64,000 nucleotides of DNA from Thalassotalea sp. PP2-459 (GTDB lineage Bacteria > Pseudomonadota > Gammaproteobacteria > Enterobacterales > Alteromonadaceae): NCBI RefSeq assembly GCF_001913705.1, contig NZ_MKQD01000038.1:62001-126000 (forward strand), in the 5' to 3' direction. Of this stretch, positions 1 to 8,075 are shown piece by piece (the first letter of the stretch is position 1; each line of letters opens with the position of its first letter). The notes below the pieces were generated by a model. That model saw only the letters and a list, made by a program, of their open reading frames with translations. It was not told where the DNA came from and made no database searches. The translations under genes and the position numbers were made by a program.

Positions 1-611
1 CTTATGTGACAAAAACAGGCTTAGCATTAGATGATGCCGAAACTATCTTTATTTTGTTATCTCAAATTTTATTTAACCCTCTCATTGCTGGCTTTTTATT
101 AGCCGCTATTTTAGCTGCGATTATGAGTACCATCTCTTCGCAATTGCTAGTGACATCAAGTTCTTTAACGGAAGATTTTTATAAAACTTTTTTACATCGC
201 GAAGCCAGTGATAAACAACAAGTATTCGTAGGCAGAATATCGGTATTCTTAGTGGCCTTAGTAGCTATTTATTTAGCTTATGATCGTGACTCATCTATTC
301 TATCTCTGGTCAGTAATGCTTGGGCCGGATTTGGCGCAGCTTTTGGCCCGGTAGTAATCGGTAGCTTGTTCTGGAAAAAAATGACTCGAAACGCAGCGTT
401 AGCAGGAATGATCACCGGCGCACTAACCGTACTTTTCTGGATTTATTCTCCTTTCACTATAGATGGGCAATCTTTAAGTTCAGTAATGTATGAAATTGTT
501 CCTGGTTTTATCTTATGTTCAATTGTGATTTTTGTGGTAAGTACCCTTTCACCACAAGATAACAACGACATTTTAACTAAGCATGATGAAATGCTATCTC
601 ACCATGCTTAA
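1..611 (+). CDS. putP: Sodium/proline symporter PutP, C-terminal part (cut by window edge)
   Basis: This is the 3' end of a sodium:solute symporter of the SSS family. The reading frame is open to the left edge, so the true start lies outside the window. The visible ~203 residues hold several hydrophobic membrane segments and the typical stretch LLVTSSSLTEDFYKTFL, which matches the cytoplasmic loop of PutP proteins. PutP imports proline with sodium at the inner membrane. The next gene, 158 bp downstream on the same strand, is putA, which degrades proline, so the two form a proline-use unit as in many gammaproteobacteria. The C-terminal tail is short and hydrophilic. The family call is firm. 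Proline as substrate is inferred from the similarity and the putA neighbour. Confidence 0.9.
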   Translation, partial: YVTKTGLALDDAETIFILLSQILFNPLIAGFLLAAILAAIMSTISSQLLVTSSSLTEDFYKTFLHREASDKQQVFVGRISVFLVALVAIYLAYDRDSSILSLVSNAWAGFGAAFGPVVIGSLFWKKMTRNAALAGMITGALTVLFWIYSPFTIDGQSLSSVMYEIVPGFILCSIVIFVVSTLSPQDNNDILTKHDEMLSHHA

Positions 612-617
612 CGGTAT

Positions 618-709
618 GAATATTTGAATGTATGCCTACATGAATGCTAATCATGAAGTAAGAAATGTGTTAAGACTTTCAACATCATGTTTAGCGTTCT
701 CAAATATTC
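618..709. promoter_or_regulatory. Long-spaced inverted repeat upstream of putA
   Basis: An 11-bp perfect inverted repeat has arms TGAATATTTGA (617-627) and TCAAATATTCA (700-710), separated by 72 bp. A second, shorter repeat ATAGTG/CACTAT (728-745) lies 25 bp before the putA ATG. Both sit in the only non-coding DNA between putP and putA. They are candidate operator sites. The regulator is unknown, and because this PutA lacks its own DNA-binding domain a separate regulator is likely. Confidence 0.4.
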
Positions 710-769
710 AATGGCTATAAAAAGACTATAGTGTTAAAGCACTATTCAGTATATTTTGAGGGCAAATAA

Positions 770-3700
770 ATGCTTTTTAATGGTTCGTTATTCTCTGACT
801 GTCCCATTCGTCAGAAAATCCGTGAGTTTTATCGCATCGATGAAAATATAGCAGTAGATCATATTCTACCGATTGCAGAAGTTAACGTAAGTGCACGAAG
901 TCGAGCTTGGGAACGCGCTCGTAAAATGGTCTTAAAAATCCGTGAAGACCAAGAAGGCAATGGAGCCATAGATGCACTTTTAAATGAGTATTCTCTTTCT
1001 AGTGAAGAAGGTGTAGTACTTATGTGTTTAGCTGAAGCGTTACTACGTGTTCCAGATAAACATACACAAGATGCCTTAATTCGAGACAAAATTTCGCAAG
1101 GTAAATGGAGCTCTCACCTTGGCAGTAGTGAATCTTTGTTTGTGAATGCTTCATCATGGGGACTATTAATTACGGGTTCTATGGTGAATTATGCAGACAA
1201 GCGTAAGCAAGATAACTTTGGTCTACTGAAAAAAACCATCGGTCGTCTTGGCGAACCTGTTATTCGTAAATCAATGAACTATGCCATGAAAATCATGGGT
1301 AAACAGTTTGTAATGGGCGAAACCATTGAAGCAGCAACTGAGCGTGCAGCCACTAAAGAACAAAATGGCTATGTATATTCTTACGATATGCTTGGCGAAG
1401 GTGCTCGCACCATGGAAGATGCTCAACGATACTTAGCCTCTTATCAACAAGCGATAGAAACTATCGGTTCAATTGCTCAAGCCTCAGGTAAAAATGACCC
1501 ACGTAAGGTACCCGGTATTTCTGTAAAACTGTCAGCGATACATCCACGTTACGAGTTTAGCCATAAAGAACGTGTTTTAGCTGAAATCGTTCCAAAACTT
1601 AAAACCCTATGTTTACAAGCTAAACGCTATAACATCGGCCTAACCGTTGATGCTGAAGAATCAGAACGCTTAGATATTTCACTCGATATCATTGAAGCAG
1701 TCTTTAGTGATAACGATTTAGGTGACTGGAATGGTTTTGGTATTGCATTGCAATCCTATCAAAAACGCGCACTTTGGGTCGTAGAATGGTTACGCAGTTT
1801 AACATTACGAACAAACCGAAAAATGATGGTACGTTTAGTTAAAGGGGCGTACTGGGATACTGAGATTAAAAATACGCAAAAAGACGGTCATCTTCATTTT
1901 CCCGTGTTTACACGTAAATCTTCTACTGATGTTTCTTATCACGCTTGTGCTAATAAACTGTTAGATTACCGTGATACTATTTACCCACAATTTGCCACAC
2001 ATAATGCCTACACCGCAGCAACTATTGTAGAGCTTGCTGGTGATGATAAAGAAGGCTTTGAATTTCAATGCTTACATGGCATGGGCGACTCGCTTTACGA
2101 TCAAATCGTTTCAGGAGAAAGTATCCAATGTCGTATTTATGCACCTGTTGGTCATCATGAAGATCTACTCGCCTATTTAGTACGTCGTTTATTAGAGAAT
2201 GGCGCAAATTCTTCGTTTGTAAATGCCATCGTTGATGAATCACAACCTGTTGAATCTTTGCTTGAAGATCCCGTTGAAAAAACACAACGCTTAAAAGATA
2301 AATATAATAATCAAATTCTCAAGCCGGTCGCGTTATACCATGATAAAAATGGTAACGGACGTGATAACTCAATAGGGGTAGACTTAGATGATATTATCGA
2401 AATATCCACGCTAAAAACCTCACTTGATAACTGGTTTGAGAATAACTTACTTAACAGTGACGCATTACCTGAAAATTCAGTACCGGTGAAAAACCCAGCT
2501 AACCATCATGAAATTATCGGATATCACCATTTTCACGATAAAGATGATATGTTAGCTATGATTGATACTGCAGAAAACGTATTGGCTTCATGGTCACAAA
2601 CACCTGTAACTGAGCGCGCCGCACTTTTATATCGCATTGCAGATATACTTGAGCGACACATGAATGAACTTATCGCCATGTGTATCAAAGAGGCGGGTAA
2701 AATAGCACAAGATGGTATTGATGAAGTACGAGAAGCCGTTGATTTTTGTCGTTACTATGCAGAAAGAGCTGTAGAACTCGTAGAAGATGATAGATTGGAA
2801 CCACGCGGTGTGGTGTTGTGTATTAGCCCTTGGAACTTCCCTCTGGCAATATTTTTAGGTCAAGTTGCTGCTGCAATCGCAACCGGCAATACTGTGTTAG
2901 CGAAACCCGCAGAGCAAACTGGTTTGATAGCTTTATATACTATTGGATTAATGAAGTCAGTTGGCCTACCTGAGGGTGTTGTACAAGCGGTAATCGCGCG
3001 AGGTAGCGATGTGGGTAGTGTTATTGTACCTGACACTCGCGTACAAACAGTGATGTTTACTGGCTCTACGGAAACGGGGACCAGAATTTCACAAACCTTA
3101 GCAGAGCGTGGTGGCGATCAAGTACCTTTGATCGCAGAAACTGGTGGTCAAAACTGCATGATTGTTGATTCAACCGCACTACCTGAGCAAGTGGTTGATG
3201 ATATTATTTCTTCAGGCTTTCAATCGGCAGGTCAACGCTGCTCGGCGTTGCGCGTGTTATATTTACAAGAAGAAATAGCCGACGATGTAATTACCATGCT
3301 TAAAGGCGCATTAGCCGAATTACATATAGGCGACCCTTCAATGCTAAGTACAGATATTGGCCCTGTCATTGATCAAAAAGCTCTAGATGCACTTAACGCG
3401 CATAGCGACTATATGCAATCACATGGCAAGTTATTATACCAATGTGAAATTGCTCAAGAGATAACTGATAAGCTATCTGACAATGAACACTATTTCTTCG
3501 CTCCTCGCCTATATGAAATTGATGATATAAGCGTATTGAAAAAGGAAGTTTTTGGTCCTTGTGTGCATGTGGTTCGCTTTAAAGGCGAAGAGATTGAAAA
3601 TGTGGTAGATAAAATAAACAGTACAGGCTTTGGTTTAACCATGGGGGTCCATACACGAATCAATCATCGTGCCCTTGAATTAGCAAAACTGTCTCGTGCA

Positions 3701-4606
3701 GGCAATATTTATATAAATCGTAATATGATTGGCGCAATTGTTGGCGTTCAACCTTTTGGTGGTCGTGGCCTATCAGGCACCGGGCCAAAAGCTGGCGGTC
3801 CAAACTATTTAACACGATTGATGAAAGAAAAAGCGACGCCTGATGCCGAACAATTCAATATGTTGCCAGAACAAGTTGAAGCATTAGAGAGTAATGAACA
3901 AGCCGAGTCTGAAGCAAACCTATTTATGGAAAAAGCTGATACGGCAGAAAAGGATTGGCGTTTAACGGAATTAAACACTCGGATCTCTTATGTTCGTCAA
4001 TTATTAGCTAAAATTGCACATGTTGATATCGTTGATGACCTTGCCGATGATTTGAACCGCACACTAGCAGCGGCTCGCGATCAATTAATCAGCATTGAAA
4101 AACGCTTAAAGAAACCTACTGTATTGCCTGGTCCAACAGGTGAATCAAATACGCTTTATTTGGAAAACCGTGGCAATATTATTTGTTTTGCTGATAAAAA
4201 TACAAGTTTTCACTTTTGGACACTTTCATTAGTAACCGCATTAGCGACAGGTAATACCGTTATCTCAGTTGTTTCAGATTTATTCTATGATGAAGCCATC
4301 GCTTTTAGAGATAAATTTATTGCCACAGGTGTTGATAAAAACGTTTTTCAAGTGGCCAGATTACGTCACTTATCTGCCCTGTTAGATCACCCTGCTCTCT
4401 CAGGGGTTGTTATTGATAGTCTTTGTGATCGTAAGCATTATATCAGTGAAAAGTTAGCTGAACGTCAAGGGGCAATATTACCTGTGATCAGTTCAGAGTA
4501 CTTTGACAATTTGATCCAACGTTTATTAACGGAGAAAACCATCAGCATTGATACAACAGCATCAGGCGGTAACACTTCCTTAATGACTTTAGTTGAAGAA
4601 GATTAA
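770..4606 (+). CDS. putA: Bifunctional proline dehydrogenase / L-glutamate gamma-semialdehyde dehydrogenase PutA
   Basis: PutA oxidises proline to glutamate in two steps, with FAD in the proline dehydrogenase barrel and NAD in the aldehyde dehydrogenase, and passes electrons to membrane quinones. The 1278 residues show the PRODH barrel (about 180-480, with VKGAYWD near 355 and RRLLENGANSSFV near 470). The ALDH domain follows (about 570-1040), with general-base Glu790 in AETGGQN and nucleophile Cys824 in GQRCSALR. A C-terminal ALDH-like domain ends in SGGNTSLMTL, the conserved PutA C-terminal motif. The protein begins directly with the alpha-helical arm. The ribbon-helix-helix repressor domain of E. 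coli PutA is absent, so this is a long form without autorepression (type B layout). It follows putP. Confidence 0.97.
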   Translation: MLFNGSLFSDCPIRQKIREFYRIDENIAVDHILPIAEVNVSARSRAWERARKMVLKIREDQEGNGAIDALLNEYSLSSEEGVVLMCLAEALLRVPDKHTQDALIRDKISQGKWSSHLGSSESLFVNASSWGLLITGSMVNYADKRKQDNFGLLKKTIGRLGEPVIRKSMNYAMKIMGKQFVMGETIEAATERAATKEQNGYVYSYDMLGEGARTMEDAQRYLASYQQAIETIGSIAQASGKNDPRKVPGISVKLSAIHPRYEFSHKERVLAEIVPKLKTLCLQAKRYNIGLTVDAEESERLDISLDIIEAVFSDNDLGDWNGFGIALQSYQKRALWVVEWLRSLTLRTNRKMMVRLVKGAYWDTEIKNTQKDGHLHFPVFTRKSSTDVSYHACANKLLDYRDTIYPQFATHNAYTAATIVELAGDDKEGFEFQCLHGMGDSLYDQIVSGESIQCRIYAPVGHHEDLLAYLVRRLLENGANSSFVNAIVDESQPVESLLEDPVEKTQRLKDKYNNQILKPVALYHDKNGNGRDNSIGVDLDDIIEISTLKTSLDNWFENNLLNSDALPENSVPVKNPANHHEIIGYHHFHDKDDMLAMIDTAENVLASWSQTPVTERAALLYRIADILERHMNELIAMCIKEAGKIAQDGIDEVREAVDFCRYYAERAVELVEDDRLEPRGVVLCISPWNFPLAIFLGQVAAAIATGNTVLAKPAEQTGLIALYTIGLMKSVGLPEGVVQAVIARGSDVGSVIVPDTRVQTVMFTGSTETGTRISQTLAERGGDQVPLIAETGGQNCMIVDSTALPEQVVDDIISSGFQSAGQRCSALRVLYLQEEIADDVITMLKGALAELHIGDPSMLSTDIGPVIDQKALDALNAHSDYMQSHGKLLYQCEIAQEITDKLSDNEHYFFAPRLYEIDDISVLKKEVFGPCVHVVRFKGEEIENVVDKINSTGFGLTMGVHTRINHRALELAKLSRAGNIYINRNMIGAIVGVQPFGGRGLSGTGPKAGGPNYLTRLMKEKATPDAEQFNMLPEQVEALESNEQAESEANLFMEKADTAEKDWRLTELNTRISYVRQLLAKIAHVDIVDDLADDLNRTLAAARDQLISIEKRLKKPTVLPGPTGESNTLYLENRGNIICFADKNTSFHFWTLSLVTALATGNTVISVVSDLFYDEAIAFRDKFIATGVDKNVFQVARLRHLSALLDHPALSGVVIDSLCDRKHYISEKLAERQGAILPVISSEYFDNLIQRLLTEKTISIDTTASGGNTSLMTLVEED

Positions 4607-4641
4607 CATCGTAAGATGTAAATATTAATGTTAGACAAGAC

Positions 4642-4671
4642 AAAACGGGCGTCATTTGATGCCCGTTTTTT
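4642..4671. terminator. Rho-independent terminator after putA
   Basis: Stem AAAACGGGC / GCCCGTTTT with a few more inner pairs, followed by a T6 run on the plus strand. It lies 36 bp after the putA stop. The symmetrical A-tract lets it also serve the convergent eamA on the minus strand. Confidence 0.85.
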
Positions 4672-4690
4672 ATCGCTAAATTAACAGCGG

Positions 4691-5581
4691 TTAGGCTAAT
4701 TGCTTTTTATTAAATAGTCGTTTACCAAAGGCATTTATAAACAATGAAAGCATCACTAATAGTATGCCTAATATTTGTCCAGAATTTAGCGTTTCACCAA
4801 GAAAAAACGACGCACACATAATACCCACGACAGGAACACCTAAAGTTAATGGCGCGACTTGACCAGCAGGATAACGACTTAATAAGGCTCCCCACATACT
4901 ATAACCTAAAATAGATGCGCCTATTGCTAAATAAAGTAACACTAATGCACTAGAAAGATTAAAGCTTTCAAACGTTTGCGGTATCACTTCTGGCCCTTCA
5001 ATATAGTAACTTGAAAGCGCAAAAGGAATAACGGCTATCCAAGCTGACCAAACAACCAAACCTAAATTTGCTTGATAACCTAATTGGGTAATTTTACGGT
5101 TAACAATATTACCAATCGCCCAAGACATGGCACCTGCAATGGTGAGCATAAAGCCAATTAACGTCATATCTGTAGACTGCCCTGCGCTGCTTATCGCCCA
5201 CAAGCCGAAAAATGCGATCGTTAAGGCTATTAATTGGGTTCTATGCAGTTGCTCTTTTAACAACACTATCGAAAATAGAATGGTAAACAACGCCTGAGAC
5301 TGCAAAACAATAGATGCTAACCCTGCTGGCATACCAAATGCCAACGCAGAAAACAGCAATGCAAATTGACCAAAGCAAAGCGTTATTGCATAAAGCGCCA
5401 TCCAACGCCAAGGTATCCCTGGCTTAGCAACAAATAATGAACCTAACAACGCAACACATAAAAAACGAGCAGCGCCCATTAATAATGGCGGCATATCTTG
5501 AACACCCCAAGCAATGACGACAAAATTAAAGCCCCAAATAAAAATTATCATTAAGCCTAATAGGTTATCTTTTAACGTCAT
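4691..5581 (-). CDS. eamA: EamA-type drug/metabolite exporter (O-acetylserine/cysteine exporter-like)
   Basis: This is an inner-membrane transporter of the DMT superfamily with two EamA repeats and about ten hydrophobic helices over 296 residues. The N-terminal WGFNFVVIAWGV, the central FGMPAGLASIVLQSQALFT and the C-terminal APLTLGVPVVGI closely follow E. coli EamA (YdeD), which exports O-acetylserine and cysteine pathway metabolites. It is transcribed away from rdgB and shares a 100-bp intergenic region with it. Family membership is certain. The substrate is taken from the E. coli relative and is not shown by this sequence. Confidence 0.85.
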   Translation of the reverse strand: MTLKDNLLGLMIIFIWGFNFVVIAWGVQDMPPLLMGAARFLCVALLGSLFVAKPGIPWRWMALYAITLCFGQFALLFSALAFGMPAGLASIVLQSQALFTILFSIVLLKEQLHRTQLIALTIAFFGLWAISSAGQSTDMTLIGFMLTIAGAMSWAIGNIVNRKITQLGYQANLGLVVWSAWIAVIPFALSSYYIEGPEVIPQTFESFNLSSALVLLYLAIGASILGYSMWGALLSRYPAGQVAPLTLGVPVVGIMCASFFLGETLNSGQILGILLVMLSLFINAFGKRLFNKKQLA

Positions 5582-5620
5582 TATTACTTCCTATCCTTCT
5601 CAAAATATCGTCTTTAGTCT

Positions 5621-5648
5621 CCCTAATTCTTTCAGATTAGGGTATGAT
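5621..5648. promoter_or_regulatory. Inverted repeat and -10 element between eamA and rdgB
   Basis: CCCTAAT (5621-5627) and ATTAGGG (5636-5642) form a 7-bp inverted repeat with an 8-nt centre. It directly abuts TATGAT (5643-5648), a candidate -10 box for rdgB. No good -35 is visible, so an activator or operator role for the repeat is plausible. Confidence 0.4.
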
Positions 5649-5680
5649 CCGGCTTTATTTTCTAAGCAGTATTTGAACAG

Positions 5681-6274
5681 ATGACAACTATCGTTTTAGC
5701 TACCGGTAACCAAGGTAAAGTAAAAGAGCTTGCCAGTTTGCTCGCAGAAAAAGGCTTTGTGATAAAAGCACAAAGTGAGTTTAATGTACCAGATGTGCCC
5801 GAAACAGGCACAACATTTGTAGAAAATGCGATTATAAAAGCAAGACATGCTGCAAATATTACCGGTTTGCCTGCGATTGCTGACGATTCAGGTTTAGAAG
5901 TAGACGCTTTAAACGGTGCTCCAGGAGTTTATTCTGCTCGTTATGCTGGCGAAAGCGCTAATGATAGCGATAACAATCAAAAGTTACTCAATGCCTTACA
6001 AAACGTTGCTGAAAATGAGCGAAGTGCTCGATTTCATTGTGTCTTGGTATATATGGCGCATGCGGAAGATCCCACCCCACTTATTTGCCATGGCGTATGG
6101 GAAGGTAGTATTGTAACTGAACAACAAGGCGAGCAAGGCTTTGGTTATGATCCGCTTTTTTGGCTACCAGAATTACACAAAACCTCAGCGCAACTTAGCC
6201 GCGAAGAAAAAAACACTATAAGCCATCGTGGAAAAGCACTTGCCCAATTAGCAACTAAGTTACAAGCGATATAA
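5681..6274 (+). CDS. rdgB: XTP/dITP pyrophosphatase (non-canonical purine NTPase) RdgB
   Basis: RdgB hydrolyses XTP, ITP and dITP to the monophosphates and so keeps deaminated purines out of DNA and RNA. The 197-residue protein has the HAM1 family layout: the nucleotide-binding start [13 protein letters not shown], then [14 protein letters not shown], the acidic metal site [11 protein letters not shown] and near the end GFGYDPLFW and SHRGKA. The length equals that of E. coli RdgB (197). hemW begins 6 bp after the stop, and rdgB next to hemW is the same order as in E. coli. It probably heads an rdgB-hemW-tadA operon. Confidence 0.97.
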   Translation: MTTIVLATGNQGKVKELASLLAEKGFVIKAQSEFNVPDVPETGTTFVENAIIKARHAANITGLPAIADDSGLEVDALNGAPGVYSARYAGESANDSDNNQKLLNALQNVAENERSARFHCVLVYMAHAEDPTPLICHGVWEGSIVTEQQGEQGFGYDPLFWLPELHKTSAQLSREEKNTISHRGKALAQLATKLQAI

Positions 6275-6280
6275 GCAGCA

Positions 6281-7429
6281 ATGATGTTAACTGCTCCGCC
6301 TTTATCCCTTTATATCCATATACCTTGGTGTATTGAAAAATGCCCTTATTGCGATTTTAACTCTCATGCATTAAAACATGATATTCCAGAACAAGCTTAT
6401 GTTGCAGAATTGATCAAAGATCTTGACGCTGATATTAAGCGCTTTGCACTTTACGATAGACCTTTGCACTCCATTTTTATTGGCGGAGGTACACCAAGTT
6501 TATTCAGTGCAGAAGCAATTTCAGCAATACTGTCTCAAGTATTACAACGATTTGAGCACCGTGCCGATATTGAAATCACCTTAGAAGCAAACCCTGGCAC
6601 GGTTGAAGCAGATAAATTTATCGGGTTTTACCAAGGTGGTGTTTCTCGTTTATCCATTGGCGTTCAAAGTTTTGCTTCTGACAAATTAATTAAGCTAGGG
6701 CGTATTCACGACAGTAATCAAGCTAAACGAGCAGCGACACTCGCTCATGAATGTGGCATCAATACCTTCAACCTAGATTTAATGCATGGTTTACCGAATC
6801 AATCACTTGATAACGCGTTAGATGATATTAAAACCGCGATCGATATTTCGCCAACCCATCTTTCTTGGTATCAACTCACCATTGAACCGAACACAGCTTT
6901 TTACTCAAAACCACCTAAACTGCCAGAAGATGAAACGCTTTGGGATATCCAAGATAAAGGCAACGCACTATTAACGAATGCTGGCTATCAACAATATGAG
7001 ATTTCAGCCTTCGCTAAACCAGGCTTTGAGTGCCAACATAATCTGAATTATTGGCAATACGGCGACTACCTTGGGATAGGTTGTGGCGCTCACGGAAAGA
7101 TAACGGACCCCGTTAAACAACAAATTCATCGCACGATAAAAGTTAAACACCCAAAAGGTTACTTAGATTCCAGCCGTGAACATTTAGATCAACTATTAAC
7201 GGTTGCCAAAGAAGAACGTCCTTTTGAGTTCATGATGAATCGATTACGGTTATTTTCAGCGTTTAATGAAGCCGACTTTGAACAGATGACGGGATTAGCC
7301 TTCAGCACAGTGTCTGATAAAATGCATCGTGCCTTAGACAAAGGGCTTTTACAACAACACAATGGAAACTGGCAAGTGACAAAGCTCGGCCACCGGTATT
7401 TAAACAGCTTGCTAGAAGAGTTTTTGTAA
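6281..7429 (+). CDS. hemW: Radical SAM heme chaperone HemW
   Basis: HemW is a radical-SAM protein that binds heme and is proposed to deliver it to respiratory enzymes; it was long annotated as an oxygen-independent coproporphyrinogen oxidase. The iron-sulfur motif is at Cys17, Cys21 and Cys24 (WCIEKCPYC), followed by SAM-binding FIGGGTPSLF. The 382-residue length and the HemW C-terminal domain fit the family. The true HemN oxidase has an extra N-terminal part that is missing here, which supports HemW. The frame offers two adjacent ATG codons; the first is used. It lies between rdgB (6 bp) and tadA (1 bp), so translation is probably coupled. Confidence 0.93.
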   Translation: MMLTAPPLSLYIHIPWCIEKCPYCDFNSHALKHDIPEQAYVAELIKDLDADIKRFALYDRPLHSIFIGGGTPSLFSAEAISAILSQVLQRFEHRADIEITLEANPGTVEADKFIGFYQGGVSRLSIGVQSFASDKLIKLGRIHDSNQAKRAATLAHECGINTFNLDLMHGLPNQSLDNALDDIKTAIDISPTHLSWYQLTIEPNTAFYSKPPKLPEDETLWDIQDKGNALLTNAGYQQYEISAFAKPGFECQHNLNYWQYGDYLGIGCGAHGKITDPVKQQIHRTIKVKHPKGYLDSSREHLDQLLTVAKEERPFEFMMNRLRLFSAFNEADFEQMTGLAFSTVSDKMHRALDKGLLQQHNGNWQVTKLGHRYLNSLLEEFL

Positions 7430-7430
7430 C

Positions 7431-7952
7431 ATGACGCAATACAGCCAAACTGAAATTGACCATGAATTTATGGCTAAAGCCTATGCGTTAGCGTTAAAAG
7501 CTGAACAACATGATGAAATACCTGTGGGTGCAATTGTCGTTGCTGACGGTAATATTATTGGTGAAGGTTTTAATCAATCGATTATGCAACATGATCCCTC
7601 TGCTCATGCAGAAATGATCGCCATTCGACAAGCGGGTAAAACACTAGAAAATTATCGGATGCTTGATTGCACCTTATATGTCACCTTAGAACCCTGCCCG
7701 ATGTGTGCTGGGTTATTGGTTCATAGCCGTATTAAACGGGTAGTTTTTGCTTGCGCTGATGAAAAAACCGGCAGTGCAGGAACGGTGTTTGACCTAACAA
7801 ATAGTGATAAGCTAAATCATCAAATTGAAATTAGCTCAGGCGTGATGGCAACAGAGTGTAGCGCTTTACTTTCTAGCTTTTTTAAGCGCCGTAGAAAAGA
7901 AAAAAAATTGTTAAAACAAAAATTAAAAGAACAGTCTTCACTTGAGCGTTAA
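7431..7952 (+). CDS. tadA: tRNA-specific adenosine deaminase TadA
   Basis: TadA deaminates A34 to inosine in tRNA-Arg(ACG), which allows wobble decoding. The zinc and catalytic residues are visible: His59 and Glu61 in SAHAEMIAIR, and the two cysteines of EPCPMCAG. The 173-residue length fits the family, and the C-terminus is a basic lysine-rich tail as in other TadA proteins. The ATG comes one base after the hemW stop. The usual gammaproteobacterial neighbour of tadA is mltF; here mltF is about 3.4 kb away, separated by an M16 protease and a small gene. Confidence 0.95.
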   Translation: MTQYSQTEIDHEFMAKAYALALKAEQHDEIPVGAIVVADGNIIGEGFNQSIMQHDPSAHAEMIAIRQAGKTLENYRMLDCTLYVTLEPCPMCAGLLVHSRIKRVVFACADEKTGSAGTVFDLTNSDKLNHQIEISSGVMATECSALLSSFFKRRRKEKKLLKQKLKEQSSLER

Positions 7953-7999
7953 ACAATAAACAACAAATTTAAAGAACCGTGACATTCTGCAGTTGTGAT

Positions 8000-8037
8000 A
8001 AAAAGAAAAATGCCAGTCAGCTTAACTGACTGGCATT
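8000..8037 (-). terminator. Terminator of the M16 protease gene
   Basis: A perfect 12-bp stem AATGCCAGTCAG / CTGACTGGCATT with a 5-nt loop (8009-8037) is followed on the minus strand by a T-rich run (TTTTTCTTTT). It lies about 40 bp past the stop of the minus-strand protease gene. Confidence 0.9.
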
Positions 8038-8075
8038 GAGCCTAAGCACTTCCCTTTTAGCGAAGATATGTAAGT

